From assembly GCA_025057395.1 (NCBI GenBank), contig JANWXU010000030.1:1-36856 (forward strand): 36,856 nucleotides of DNA. Reading direction: 5' to 3'. The notes under the pieces were generated by a model, which saw nothing but the letters and a program-made list of their open reading frames with translations, was not told the origin of the DNA and did not search any database. The translations under genes were made by a program, and so were the position numbers. This stretch comes from Bacteroidia bacterium (lineage in GTDB: Bacteria > Bacteroidota > Bacteroidia > J057 > JANWXU01). Of this stretch, positions 17,277 to 25,781 are shown in pieces (the stretch's first letter is position 1; the number at the start of each line of letters is the position of its first letter).

Positions 17277-17954
17277 TTAACTAAGTTTACCTAATATTGC
17301 TTCTAAAATAATGGTGCCGTCGGTATTTCCCATCTTAGGATTAGCGGCTCTTTCAGGATGCGGCATCATTCCTAGAACATTATAAGTTGCGTTACAAATT
17401 CCTGCAATATTGTGTAGTGAACCATTAGGGTTGGCCTCGGGGATGATTAGTCCCTCGGCAGTGCAGTACTGAAAAACTATTTGGTTTCTATCTTGCATGG
17501 ATTTTAATATGTTATCGGGGCAGTAATAGTTGCCTTCGGAGTGCGCAATCGGGATACGTAAAGGGTGAGAGGGCAAATTCGAAAATGCGTCGCCTGAACT
17601 TTTTATGTAAATGTGTTTACAGCAAAAGTGCATTGAAATGTTAGGTAATAGGGCACCCGGTAAAAGACGGGCTTCGGTAAGAATCTGGAATCCATTGCAA
17701 ATTCCTACCACTTTTCCTCCTTTTTGGGCAAATTCTTTAATAGCCGCCATGATGGGAGAAGTACTAGCAATAGCGCCGCTTCTTAAATAATCGCCATATG
17801 AAAAACCGCCTGGTAAAAAAACGTAATCCAGGGCAGGTAAACTGGTATCTTTATGCCAAACTCGTAAAACTTTTTTGCCGCTTACTTGCTCTAGGGCTTC
17901 TATTAAGTCTATATCACAATTGCTTCCAGGAAAGGTGACTACTGCGAGCTTCAT
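17277..17954 (-). CDS. purQ: Phosphoribosylformylglycinamidine synthase, glutaminase subunit
   Basis: 225 residues, a typical PurQ length. It is a class I glutamine amidotransferase: the nucleophile is in GKVVGICNGFQIL (C86) and the His/Glu pair in MMPHPERA (H199, E201). FPGSNCDIDL at the N-terminus and LPGGFSYGDYLRSGAIA are PurQ signatures. With PurL and PurS it makes FGAM in purine synthesis, PurQ supplying ammonia. The separate small subunit implies the three-protein PurLQS form. It lies just upstream of nuoM on the same strand; this is a spacing link, since no metabolic link is known. Confidence 0.94.
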   Translation of the reverse strand: MKLAVVTFPGSNCDIDLIEALEQVSGKKVLRVWHKDTSLPALDYVFLPGGFSYGDYLRSGAIASTSPIMAAIKEFAQKGGKVVGICNGFQILTEARLLPGALLPNISMHFCCKHIYIKSSGDAFSNLPSHPLRIPIAHSEGNYYCPDNILKSMQDRNQIVFQYCTAEGLIIPEANPNGSLHNIAGICNATYNVLGMMPHPERAANPKMGNTDGTIILEAILGKLS

Positions 17955-18216
17955 TTTTTGAGGTAAAATTACAAAAACCCTTATTAGCTCCTAAGATATA
18001 TTAAGTATAAAGTGATATTAAAAGTGATATTACCTTAGCATGCTTTTATAAAATATCTAGTTTTTTATTGCCTTACAAATTGCTATGGTTAACGACTAAG
18101 GGAAAGCGTATTTAGCTTCAAGTAGTTTATTACAGCAAAAATAGAGTTATGTTTAAAATTTTCTTAAAAAGTTAACTTTTCCAAAATTTAATTTACAAAT
18201 AATGTTTATCTTGCTA

Positions 18217-18224
18217 TAGTTTTG
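18217..18224 (+). promoter_or_regulatory. Candidate -7 element for the AlbA_2 gene
   Basis: TAGTTTTG matches TAnnTTTG exactly, 24 bases before the ATG at 18248. A transcript starting just after it would leave the TTG at 18233 at the very 5' end, favouring 18248 as the start. No TTG is seen at -33. Confidence 0.4.
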
Positions 18225-18247
18225 AGTTCTTTTTGATTCTGGGTATT

Positions 18248-18883
18248 ATGCACTTCGAAATTCACCCTTTGAAACAGTTGATAATGCAGGGGGAAGGGCC
18301 TATGCTGGATTTTAAAAAAACTATTAGCAGTGCTCCTAAAATTGCTAAAACTTTAGTGGCATTTGCTAATTGTAAAGGGGGGCGCTTGCTTATAGGGGTT
18401 AGGGATAACGGCGCAATAGTGGGGGTTTCGGTAGAGGAGGATTTGTATATGATAGAAAGTGCTGCCTATTTTTTCTGTAAGCCCCCTATCCATTATATTC
18501 CTCAGGTGCATAAATACAATAATTGCCAAGTTTTAGAAATTTATGTACCCGAAAGTAATCAAAAGCCCCATGCAGCTAAAGGTGAGGATGGAAAGTGGTG
18601 GGTGTATATACGCGTTAATGATCAGAGCGTTTTAGCAAGTAAGATTGTTGTAGATGTTTTAAGAAAAGAAAATGCTCAAGAAGGGGCTAAAATTACTTAC
18701 ACTTCCAAAGAATCGGCTCTGCTGCATTACCTTGCCCAGCACCAACGAATTACGTTGAAGGAATATTGTAAATTAATTAACATTTCTCGAAGGAGAGCCA
18801 TAAAAATTCTAGTTAATCTAATTCAAGCAGGTGTAATTCGGGTGCATCACACGGAAAAAACCGAATTTTATACTCTCAGTTAG
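18248..18883 (+). CDS. AlbA_2 (Schlafen-like) domain protein with C-terminal winged helix
   Basis: 211 residues from the ATG at 18248; the TTG at 18233 is a weaker choice. Residues ~12-115 carry the AlbA_2/Schlafen-like pattern: EGPMLDFKKTISS, KTLVAFANCKGGRLLIGVRDNGAIVGV, and the late KWWVYIRVNDQSVLA. This domain is found in nucleic-acid or ATP-binding regulators and in some defence proteins. Residues ~150-211 look like a winged helix-turn-helix (ITLKEYCKLINISRRRAIKILVNLIQAGVIRVH). It is therefore probably a DNA-binding regulator. It is followed 108 bases later by the OstA-like gene. The target is unknown, and no partner effector gene is nearby to suggest defence. Confidence 0.72.
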   Translation: MHFEIHPLKQLIMQGEGPMLDFKKTISSAPKIAKTLVAFANCKGGRLLIGVRDNGAIVGVSVEEDLYMIESAAYFFCKPPIHYIPQVHKYNNCQVLEIYVPESNQKPHAAKGEDGKWWVYIRVNDQSVLASKIVVDVLRKENAQEGAKITYTSKESALLHYLAQHQRITLKEYCKLINISRRRAIKILVNLIQAGVIRVHHTEKTEFYTLS

Positions 18884-18991
18884 TTTGAGCTAGAAAAGAA
18901 CATAGAATACTCTTCTTTATTGTAGCAAAGTGTTTTTGTATCTGAGGATACTCATTTCGTAAAGAAAGGGGACAAAGGTTAGTATCGTTTG

Positions 18992-20509
18992 ATGTATTTT
19001 TATTTTAGATTCCTTTACTTTCTAGTTTTTATTAGCCTTAGTGGTTCAATTCTGATAGCTCAAAATACACGCTCCGTACAAGTTGTTAATGCAGATATCC
19101 TAGAAATAGCAAAAACTCCAGAGGGTGAATTATTACGCAAGCTTGTTGGCAACGTTGTATTACAACAGGATACTACTTTCCTTTTCTGCGATAGTGCTTA
19201 CTATTTTACGGAGCGTAATTTTATCGAAGCCTATTCGAAAGTTAAAATCCTTATTGGTAAAAATATTTCTATTCAGGGAGATAAATTGAGTTACGATGGG
19301 AATAGTCGAATTGCTGAGCTATACCACAATGTTTTATTAACGCATAAACATAACCAACTAAAAACACATCGTTTAACTTATTATCGGGCTGAGGGTTATG
19401 CGGTATACCGTGAAGGGGGTACATTAAGTGATTCAGAGAATGAGTTAAGTAGCAAGCAAGGATATTATTATACACGTTCAAAAATTGCCTATTTTTACCA
19501 AAAAGTGGTAATGAAGGGCAAAAACTTTCAACTTACTACAGACTCTTTGAAATATATATTTCCTGAAAAAAAAGCTATCTTTATTGCTCCTACTTTTATT
19601 ACTACTACTGATAATCAGGAAATCTATACAGAGAGAGGGCATTATTTAAGTACTCAAAAAGAGGCTTTTCTTTATCAAAATTCCATACTCAAAGATAGTA
19701 CTTATACTATAAAAGCCGATACTATTTTTTACCAAGATAGTTTACAAAAAGGATGGTTTCATTGTGCAGTAAGTATTCGCAGAGATTCTAGCCTCTCTGT
19801 TTATGGTGAAAGGGCATGGTTAGATAGAAAGCTAAAGGAGCTGAAGATTACTGAAAATTCTTATTTAGTTTATTACTTTGCGAAAGACACATTGGTACTA
19901 TTTGGCGATACTCTATATAGTAGATACGATACCTTGAATCGCTATCAGAGGCTTCGTGCTTATCCTACGGTTCGGCTTACTTTCGGGTCTGTTTTGGCTA
20001 TTGCTGATTCTTTGGAGTATAATTTTCGAGATTCCACCTTGAAATTAATGCAGGATCCTGTTTTGTGGTCAGAAAATTATCAATTAAGTGGAGATACAAT
20101 CATTTTGTTTTTTAGAGGCAATACATTAGATTCTTTAGTCATTCCTAGCAACAGCTGGGGCATTCAGCAGGAAGACTCAGTCTTTTTTAATCAAATAAAA
20201 GCTAAAACCTTAATAGCAAAACTGAGGCAAAATCAAATTTACTATTTGTACCTAAATGGAAATTGTGAAAGCATTTATATAGTAAAAGACGGTAGCAAAT
20301 ACTTGGGGCTTAATAAATCTTTAAGTAAAGAAATGAAAATTTTTTTCAGGGAAAATAAACCCAGTAGGGTGGTTTTTATGCAAAAGCCCCAGGCTACTTT
20401 TTTTCCTATCTATCAAGTTTGGAAAAAAAATCACTTATTACCTGGTTTTGAGTGGCGACAGAATGAAAAGCCTTCTTATTACTTAGGGAGCAAGGCTCTA
20501 GCAAATTAA
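18992..20509 (+). CDS. OstA-like (LptA/OstA N-terminal family) outer-membrane assembly protein
   Basis: 505 residues from the ATG at 18992, which directly follows a TTG. Signal peptide: FLYFLVFISLSGSILIAQ. The body is a long run of beta strands with repeated OstA-type units, for example LLRKLVGNVVLQQDTTFLFC, DSAYYFTERNFIEAYSKVKI, and GDKLSYDGNSRIAELYHNV, the pattern of the OstA-like N_2 family widespread in Bacteroidota. LptA/LptD relatives form the periplasmic beta-jellyroll bridge carrying lipopolysaccharide to the outer membrane. The protein is longer than LptA (~185 residues) and lacks the LptD barrel, so its exact place in LPS transport is inferred. It is convergent with the next gene, with an 18-base gap. 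Confidence 0.8.
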   Translation: MYFYFRFLYFLVFISLSGSILIAQNTRSVQVVNADILEIAKTPEGELLRKLVGNVVLQQDTTFLFCDSAYYFTERNFIEAYSKVKILIGKNISIQGDKLSYDGNSRIAELYHNVLLTHKHNQLKTHRLTYYRAEGYAVYREGGTLSDSENELSSKQGYYYTRSKIAYFYQKVVMKGKNFQLTTDSLKYIFPEKKAIFIAPTFITTTDNQEIYTERGHYLSTQKEAFLYQNSILKDSTYTIKADTIFYQDSLQKGWFHCAVSIRRDSSLSVYGERAWLDRKLKELKITENSYLVYYFAKDTLVLFGDTLYSRYDTLNRYQRLRAYPTVRLTFGSVLAIADSLEYNFRDSTLKLMQDPVLWSENYQLSGDTIILFFRGNTLDSLVIPSNSWGIQQEDSVFFNQIKAKTLIAKLRQNQIYYLYLNGNCESIYIVKDGSKYLGLNKSLSKEMKIFFRENKPSRVVFMQKPQATFFPIYQVWKKNHLLPGFEWRQNEKPSYYLGSKALAN

Positions 20510-20527
20510 AATATTTTTTGCTTTTAG

Positions 20528-21853
20528 TTACTTATGGTTTTTTGAGAAGGCATGAGGGTAATTTTTTTCCACATTCCTGTATATTTTTAGCAATTCAAAG
20601 GTACCTGTTGATTCAATCGAATGCTCTTTACTTTTACCTTTTTGCTCGTTTAGTTTCTTCAGTAGCGTGATAGCGGCTTCTGATACAGGTATATCTGGAA
20701 AGGCTACTTCTCTAGCATAGTGTAAATACTTAATTATCCAAAAGGCATTCCACCATTGAAAAAAACGCTTAGTAAAAGTTTCTAAGCTTTTAGTTTGTTT
20801 TTTTATTTCATCTAATTTTTTTATCCATTTTACTTGTTCCAAAAAGCTACGCATAAAGAAAGGAAGGGACGCAGTTTTTTGAGTACTTTGTTGAATATCT
20901 TGAAAAAAATAGTAGGGTAAAAGCGAAAAGAAATCTCGCATTGCCTGGTAACTTTCTAAGGGTGCTGCTGCTACATATTGAAGTTTTCCTAATTGCCAAT
21001 CCAAAAGTGTTTTGCCCGTACCGAAAGGGGTTCTCGTTGAAACTCTTGCCGAAGGATAAACGCACGTAGTAGAAATTTCTGCAAAATTACCATAAGGAAT
21101 GAGTTTATGTAAAAAATAAAAATCCTCGCCAGCTTTTCGAGTGTTCATTCCGCCAACTGCGGCATAGGCGTAAGCTCTAGTAGCCATACATGAACCTACG
21201 GTGTGGAAGCTATAAGGGAATCTACACCACCGCAGAGCTTGTAGGTGATAGCGCATATAAAGTTCATATTGAATGATTCCCTCTACTATACTAGGATCAG
21301 CCTTTTCAATTGGGTGTTCAAAATACAAAGAAGTTCCTACTAGAGTAGAATTTCGTAAAAAGAAACTTTCTATTTCACAAAAATAGTTTTCTGCTACTTG
21401 GCAATCGGCATCTAAACTAATGATTACCCCCTGGGGCTTGCCATGCCTATAAAAGAGCTGAGCGGCTAAGTCCATGCCTAATTTTCTAGCTAAGCCTACT
21501 CCCGCTTTAGGGGACGGTAAATTTGAAAAATAAAGGGGTATAAGTGTAAAAGGAAATGTCCAATTGTTAGCTTCACTTATTAAAAATTCATAAGTTTCAA
21601 TATTAGTTTGTTTAACCTGGGGGCTATCTTCTTCGGAGTCGTTTATTACAAAAATTAATGCGGTAGCAAGAGTAGGAGCATGAGCTGCTCTTAGACTTTG
21701 CAATAAGTTTTCCAAGTCAGGTTCGTTATAACAAGGAATGACATATATAAAATCATAATTTTTTACTTCCCTTGGGGGTAAAGCTGCAAGAATATAGTTT
21801 TGTTTAAGTAGGTAGTTTTCAATAAGTTGAAGCTGGGTAGAGTTTATTTTCAT
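20528..21853 (-). CDS. Glycosyltransferase family 2-like protein
   Basis: 441 residues. The GT-A fold is indicated by YDFIYVIPCYNEPDLENLLQ, LIFVINDSEEDS, PKAGVGLARKLGMDLAA, the metal-binding VIISLDADCQV (DAD), and AGEDFYFLHKLIPYG with an ED acceptor-site motif. No membrane segments are clear, so it is probably cytosolic. The C-terminal ~150 residues are helical and basic with no recognised domain. The family is related to GT2/GT21-like enzymes; donor and acceptor are unknown. It stands alone, divergent from the hypothetical gene at 21954. Confidence 0.75.
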   Translation of the reverse strand: MKINSTQLQLIENYLLKQNYILAALPPREVKNYDFIYVIPCYNEPDLENLLQSLRAAHAPTLATALIFVINDSEEDSPQVKQTNIETYEFLISEANNWTFPFTLIPLYFSNLPSPKAGVGLARKLGMDLAAQLFYRHGKPQGVIISLDADCQVAENYFCEIESFFLRNSTLVGTSLYFEHPIEKADPSIVEGIIQYELYMRYHLQALRWCRFPYSFHTVGSCMATRAYAYAAVGGMNTRKAGEDFYFLHKLIPYGNFAEISTTCVYPSARVSTRTPFGTGKTLLDWQLGKLQYVAAAPLESYQAMRDFFSLLPYYFFQDIQQSTQKTASLPFFMRSFLEQVKWIKKLDEIKKQTKSLETFTKRFFQWWNAFWIIKYLHYAREVAFPDIPVSEAAITLLKKLNEQKGKSKEHSIESTGTFELLKIYRNVEKNYPHAFSKNHK

Positions 21854-21953
21854 GCTTCTAAAATAGATTTATTTAGGTTTATCTTACAAAATATCAACTT
21901 TTACTTCTAGAGTATTGTTATCATTTTATCAAAAGAGGCAAAAATTTTAGATT

Positions 21954-22526
21954 ATGGAAAACAAAAGTACTCAACTAAATTGTCCTGCTTCTACTTTCTC
22001 ACTTGAGCCTACAATTATTGAACAGAAAATTGCGCGGCTTCGTATTTGCATGACTATAGCTTCTGAATCAGAACCTTATTTTCGAGAGGGGAAAAAAATA
22101 TTAGAAACGCTTAAAGGAGTACAAGAAAAAAAAGCAGAAATAGAAGCATATGCAGCGGCATTTACTGCCCTTAAAGCTAAACACACAAGTTCTCCCTTGG
22201 AAAAACTCAATGCTGTTAATAAAGCTTTGCCTGTATTATTAAAACTTGCTCGTGAGAACCCCTTTAACGTTGAAATTTTATTTGTTAAAACGGCAGTTTT
22301 CTCGCGCTTACCCTTTTTCTTTCAAAGAACCAAAGAAGCTCTGGAGGATATTGAAAAACTAATTCAAATGCTAGAAAGGCAATGGCATAGTCTGCAGGAT
22401 AGTTTGCGAAATGTAATCATCGAATTTTTACTTACTTCTTCTTTAGCCAGCTATTCTCAAAAGCAAAGAGTCAAACAGTGCATAAAAAAAAGTTATTCTT
22501 CTCCTTCGAGTGAAATATTAGCATAA
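21954..22526 (+). CDS. Hypothetical helical protein
   Basis: 190 residues, predicted almost all helix, with charged/leucine-rich heptad-like stretches (ILETLKGVQEKKAEIEAYAAAF, shown in part; EALEDIEKLIQMLERQW). There is no signal peptide, membrane segment or known motif that I recognise. Three cysteines are present: one near the N-terminus (LNCPAS), one in RLRICMTIA, and one near the end (KQCIKK). The gene is transcribed divergently from the glycosyltransferase gene and convergent with trmB, so no operon context helps. Codon use looks like its neighbours. I cannot assign a function. Confidence 0.6.
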   Translation: MENKSTQLNCPASTFSLEPTIIEQKIARLRICMTIASESEPYFREGKKILETLKGVQEKKAEIEAYAAAFTALKAKHTSSPLEKLNAVNKALPVLLKLARENPFNVEILFVKTAVFSRLPFFFQRTKEALEDIEKLIQMLERQWHSLQDSLRNVIIEFLLTSSLASYSQKQRVKQCIKKSYSSPSSEILA

Positions 22527-22573
22527 CTATTTTGTTGGTTTTGTGCTGTAACACAGAATAGAGGCTTAAAAAT

Positions 22574-23209
22574 TTAATTTTGAAAGCGAAAGCGTATGTA
22601 ATGGGTGTTTAACCCCTGAGCCAAAAATTTGGTCTCGTAATCTGTAAGAATACTATTTTCTTCGTTAAGGTAGGGAGATTGGTATAGGTTAGGAGTATAC
22701 GCTAGAATTTCTACAGGCTGGAGTGCAAGCATTTCAAGTGTATATTCGTAAAGAGAGCGGCTATCGGTTTTAAGTTGTACCGTCGCTTGTGGCTTTAGTA
22801 TCTTGCTGTACTGTTCTAAATAATAAGGACTTGTTAAACGTCGGCGAATGTGTTTTTTTTTAGGATAGGGATCGGGAAAAGTAAGCCACATCCCATCTAC
22901 TTCGTTATTATTGAAAATTTCGGTAAGAATGAAAATATCGGTTCTTAGGAAGCGGACGTTATTAATGTTCCATTCAGTGGCTCTTTTAGCGCCTGCGTAT
23001 AAGCGGTCACTTTTTACATCAATGCCTACAATAAAACGGTCCGGAAAAGTTTGCGCGTAAGTGAGGGTGAAGCTCCCTTTACCGCAACCCAATTCCACTA
23101 TCAAAGGAGTTCCTAGGCGAGTTGCCCATTCCCCCTTCCAATGGGGATTATTAGCAAGAGAACAGGGGTAAGTAGGAAATTTATTCTTTTTTTCAGTCTT
23201 AGATTTCAC
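22574..23209 (-). CDS. trmB: tRNA (guanine-N7-)-methyltransferase
   Basis: 211 residues. It methylates G46 in tRNA using SAM. Visible signatures are the SAM motif PLIVELGCGKGSFTLTYA, the IDVKSDRLYAGAKRA stretch, the TrmB hallmark WLTFPDPYPKKKHIRRRL and the C-terminal NSILTDYETKFLAQG. The start codon is GTG at 23209: no ATG lies upstream before the in-frame stop, and none in the first 40 codons. It follows rodA by 30 bases on the same strand, so a rodA-trmB transcript is likely. Confidence 0.95.
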   Translation of the reverse strand: MKSKTEKKNKFPTYPCSLANNPHWKGEWATRLGTPLIVELGCGKGSFTLTYAQTFPDRFIVGIDVKSDRLYAGAKRATEWNINNVRFLRTDIFILTEIFNNNEVDGMWLTFPDPYPKKKHIRRRLTSPYYLEQYSKILKPQATVQLKTDSRSLYEYTLEMLALQPVEILAYTPNLYQSPYLNEENSILTDYETKFLAQGLNTHYIRFRFQN

Positions 23210-23239
23210 CTTATACCTGCGTTTCTAGGTTAATCTTTT

Positions 23240-24481
23240 TTATCGATTAGCGTAAAAATTAAGAAGAACAAAGAGCATCAAAGTAAAACTGATTAGGGAG
23301 GAGCCTCCATAGCTAAAAAAGGGTAAGGGTATGCCAATTACAGGGGCAAGACCTATTGTCATGGCAATATTAACAGCAATATGGAAAAAGAAAATTGACG
23401 CAATACTATACCCAAAAACTCGAGCATAAGTAGAACGGGCATTTTCTGCTAAAAATAAAATTTGGGCTAAAAAAGCAAAAAAGAGTACTAAAAGCAAAAC
23501 ACTTCCTACCCAGCCATATTCTTCTCCAACGGTACAAAAAATGAAGTCAGTAGCTTGCTGGGGTACAAAGTGGTATTTGGTACGATTGCCGTTTAAAAAG
23601 CCCTTTCCCCAAAATCCACCCGAGCCAATTGCTATTTTAGATTGGGTAGTATTCCAATTTAGCCCTAAGGGATCAATTTCAGGGTTAAACAAAGCAATAA
23701 TGCGATTTCTTTGGTGAGGCCTTAATATATGATTCACAATGTAATCTACGCTAAGTACTACTCCACTTAGGGAGGCTGCAAGGATAAGATGAATAATCTT
23801 GTATCTTGAACGAAAAGCAAAGAAATAAGATAGCCATGCTAAAAAAGCGATAATGGTGATAACCAGTAACTTATGAATGATTAAAGCCATTACTGAAAAG
23901 ACTATTACTAAAGAAAATAAAATAAAGTAAAGAGGATTTAAACCTTCGCGAAGTAACATGAAAATAAAGGACATGAAAACGAGTGCTGTGCCTGTATCCT
24001 TTTGCAATACTACTAATAGAGTAGGTAGACCAATAAGACTTGCAACGCCTAAGCGGTTGGTCCAGGATTTAAATGAAAAATTAAATCGCGACATAAACTT
24101 TGCTACTGCCATTGCTGTAAAAAGTTTCATAAATTCAGAGGGCTGTAGCCGCAAAGGACCTAATGTTAACCAGCTTTTAGAACCGTTTACTTCTTTCCCT
24201 ATTAGCAAAACCAATATAAGTAGTAAAATACCGGCTCCGTAGAGCACGTAACTTGAAATTTCTACTAAACGATTATCTAAAATTAAAACTATGAATCCTA
24301 AGATTCCTGCTATGGCAATCCAAAATAATTGTTTACCAAAATCATAGGATATATCAAAAATAAATGCATCGGGTCCTGCGTTTAGGCTAGTGGCTGCGTA
24401 AATATTTAGCCAACCTAGCAAAACAAAAAGTCCCCACAAAATAATACTTGTCCAGTCTATTTTTAAGCCTTCTCTTTCCAT
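23240..24481 (-). CDS. rodA: Rod shape-determining protein RodA (SEDS glycosyltransferase)
   Basis: 413 residues with about 9-10 membrane segments. SEDS features include ILGFIVLILDNRLVE, GSKSWLTLGPLRLQPSEFMKL, LPTLLVVLQKDTGTALVF, GSGGFWGKGFLNG, the signature FVPQQATDFIFCTVGEEYGWVGS and the end segment GIPLPFFSYGGSSL. RodA polymerises glycan strands from lipid II in the cell-elongation machinery, working with a class B PBP. The residues specific for RodA versus FtsW (WLTLGPLRLQPSEF with a short N-terminus) favour RodA. The class B PBP gene is not in the window. Confidence 0.93.
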   Translation of the reverse strand: MEREGLKIDWTSIILWGLFVLLGWLNIYAATSLNAGPDAFIFDISYDFGKQLFWIAIAGILGFIVLILDNRLVEISSYVLYGAGILLLILVLLIGKEVNGSKSWLTLGPLRLQPSEFMKLFTAMAVAKFMSRFNFSFKSWTNRLGVASLIGLPTLLVVLQKDTGTALVFMSFIFMLLREGLNPLYFILFSLVIVFSVMALIIHKLLVITIIAFLAWLSYFFAFRSRYKIIHLILAASLSGVVLSVDYIVNHILRPHQRNRIIALFNPEIDPLGLNWNTTQSKIAIGSGGFWGKGFLNGNRTKYHFVPQQATDFIFCTVGEEYGWVGSVLLLVLFFAFLAQILFLAENARSTYARVFGYSIASIFFFHIAVNIAMTIGLAPVIGIPLPFFSYGGSSLISFTLMLFVLLNFYANR

Positions 24482-24602
24482 CTTTTACTAGTTAGGTAAT
24501 AAAGGGTAGGGTCTAGAACAAATACTAGTACCTTGCCTAAGACTTTAGAGGTTAAAGTTTGTAGCCCATTGCTTTCAAAATTTGTAATTGGAGCTAACCT
24601 TT

Positions 24603-24637
24603 ATTTTGCTCAAAGATATTTTGCTTAAAGATATTTT
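24603..24637. repeat. Two 15-base tandem repeats at the rodA upstream region
   Basis: ATTTTGCTCAAAGAT (24603-24617) is followed directly by ATTTTGCTTAAAGAT (24618-24632), one base different, and by a partial ATTTT. The first copy contains CAAAGATA at 24611-24618, which reads TATCTTTG on the minus strand, an exact TAnnTTTG -7 element about 130 bases before the rodA start. The second copy has lost this match. No -33 TTG is well placed. Confidence 0.5.
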
Positions 24638-24648
24638 AAGTTAATAGA

Positions 24649-25524
24649 TCAAAAGACGTAATTGAAAATTTCTGTTTCCTGGTTATAAAATATGAGTCTT
24701 CCCTTAGCTCTAGAATCCAATTGCACATAGAACTCTTTATATAAGTCGTCATAGGCGTAGGTTACCGGCTTCATTTCTCCTGTTTCATAAAGTACTTTTG
24801 TAATTAGGCCCGCCACGGGTGCTTCGTATTGTTTAGGGAGAATGGTAAAGTAGATACGAAAAACTTTTTTCCCTGTAACTTTGTTGGTGCGATTGTCTTT
24901 AATCAAGCCACGCTCACCGTCTTTATACCAAAATTTACCGATAGGTAATATTTTGTATTGGGTTTGAATATCTAGTTTAGTTTGAACATTATGGAGGCGA
25001 GCTTGCAAGTTGCCTGCGTCAGCGCTTAAAAGTTCAATTTGTTGCTGCAAACGAGCTATTTCCTCCTCATATTTTTTATTGAGGCTTTTTGCTATTTCTA
25101 GCTCTTTGTTATCAGCAAGTTGTCCAAAGGCTTCTTCGATCGAAGGGGCGGTAGGTACAATTTGCATAATTTTTTCTTCGTATTCTCTAATTTTTTTTTG
25201 TAGCCTTTCTGCTCGTTGTTTATCGATTTGACCCGTTCTTAGGAGATAGTCGATGCGGGATTGGGCAATAACTAGTTCTTTTTTTATGCTATTAAGTTTA
25301 TTTTTTTCTAGTTTGAGTTGAAGAGACGTGTCATTGAGCTCTTCTTGTAATTGTTGGATTTTTTTTTCAAAATCTTCTACCTCAGTTTCAACTAAATCTT
25401 TAGCCTTTTCACAATCTTCTATGATCTTATTAAGGTTATTTTTTTCGAGATAAAAATTTATGGAGGTTGCTGTAGTAATAAGTAGGAGAATAATTGAAGC
25501 TATAAGAAGCAATCGGGTATTCAT
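24649..25524 (-). CDS. Membrane-anchored coiled-coil protein of unknown function
   Basis: 291 residues. A single N-terminal membrane segment (LLLIASIILLLITTATSI, residues ~4-21) is followed by a long coiled coil (~25-185) rich in K, E, L and Q (ETEVEDFEKKIQQLQEEL; RLQKKIREYEEKIMQIV). The C-terminal ~100 residues are beta-rich and globular (TGKKVFRIYFTILPKQYEAP, GRLIFYNQETEIFNYVF). The coiled coil should lie in the periplasm, anchored by the single helix. No family comes to mind. It may share a transcript with rodA, although 167 bases and a candidate rodA promoter separate them; this proximity to a wall elongation gene is only suggestive. Confidence 0.65.
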   Translation of the reverse strand: MNTRLLLIASIILLLITTATSINFYLEKNNLNKIIEDCEKAKDLVETEVEDFEKKIQQLQEELNDTSLQLKLEKNKLNSIKKELVIAQSRIDYLLRTGQIDKQRAERLQKKIREYEEKIMQIVPTAPSIEEAFGQLADNKELEIAKSLNKKYEEEIARLQQQIELLSADAGNLQARLHNVQTKLDIQTQYKILPIGKFWYKDGERGLIKDNRTNKVTGKKVFRIYFTILPKQYEAPVAGLITKVLYETGEMKPVTYAYDDLYKEFYVQLDSRAKGRLIFYNQETEIFNYVF

Positions 25525-25594
25525 CGCTTATTAAATTTATTTTATGGAGAAGCTAGCAAGTTTGAAGTTAGTTTTTGAAAGAATAATAATGAAT

Positions 25595-25602
25595 CAAAAA
25601 TA
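25595..25602 (-). promoter_or_regulatory. Candidate -7 element for the coiled-coil gene
   Basis: CAAAAATA reads TATTTTTG on the minus strand, an exact TAnnTTTG match about 70 bases before the start at 25524. No convincing -33 TTG at the expected spacing. Confidence 0.35.
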
Positions 25603-25725
25603 ATAAATATTACAACTATTTGTCTAAAAACAAAGTACAGCGTGGGGTTACGAAAAGTAATATTTAGAATAATCTAAATAAAGTTTATTTTTTTTCTATG
25701 CTACAATAAATGAAATTGTAGTTTG

Positions 25726-25733
25726 TATATTTG
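25726..25733 (+). promoter_or_regulatory. Candidate -7 element for scoA
   Basis: TATATTTG is an exact TAnnTTTG match 49 bases before the ATG at 25782. It overlaps the TTG at 25731 that would otherwise be the furthest upstream start, which argues that translation begins at 25782. Confidence 0.5.
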
Positions 25734-25781
25734 TTTGTTGAAAGATTAATTAATAAAAGGACGAAAGTAAATAATTTAGCA

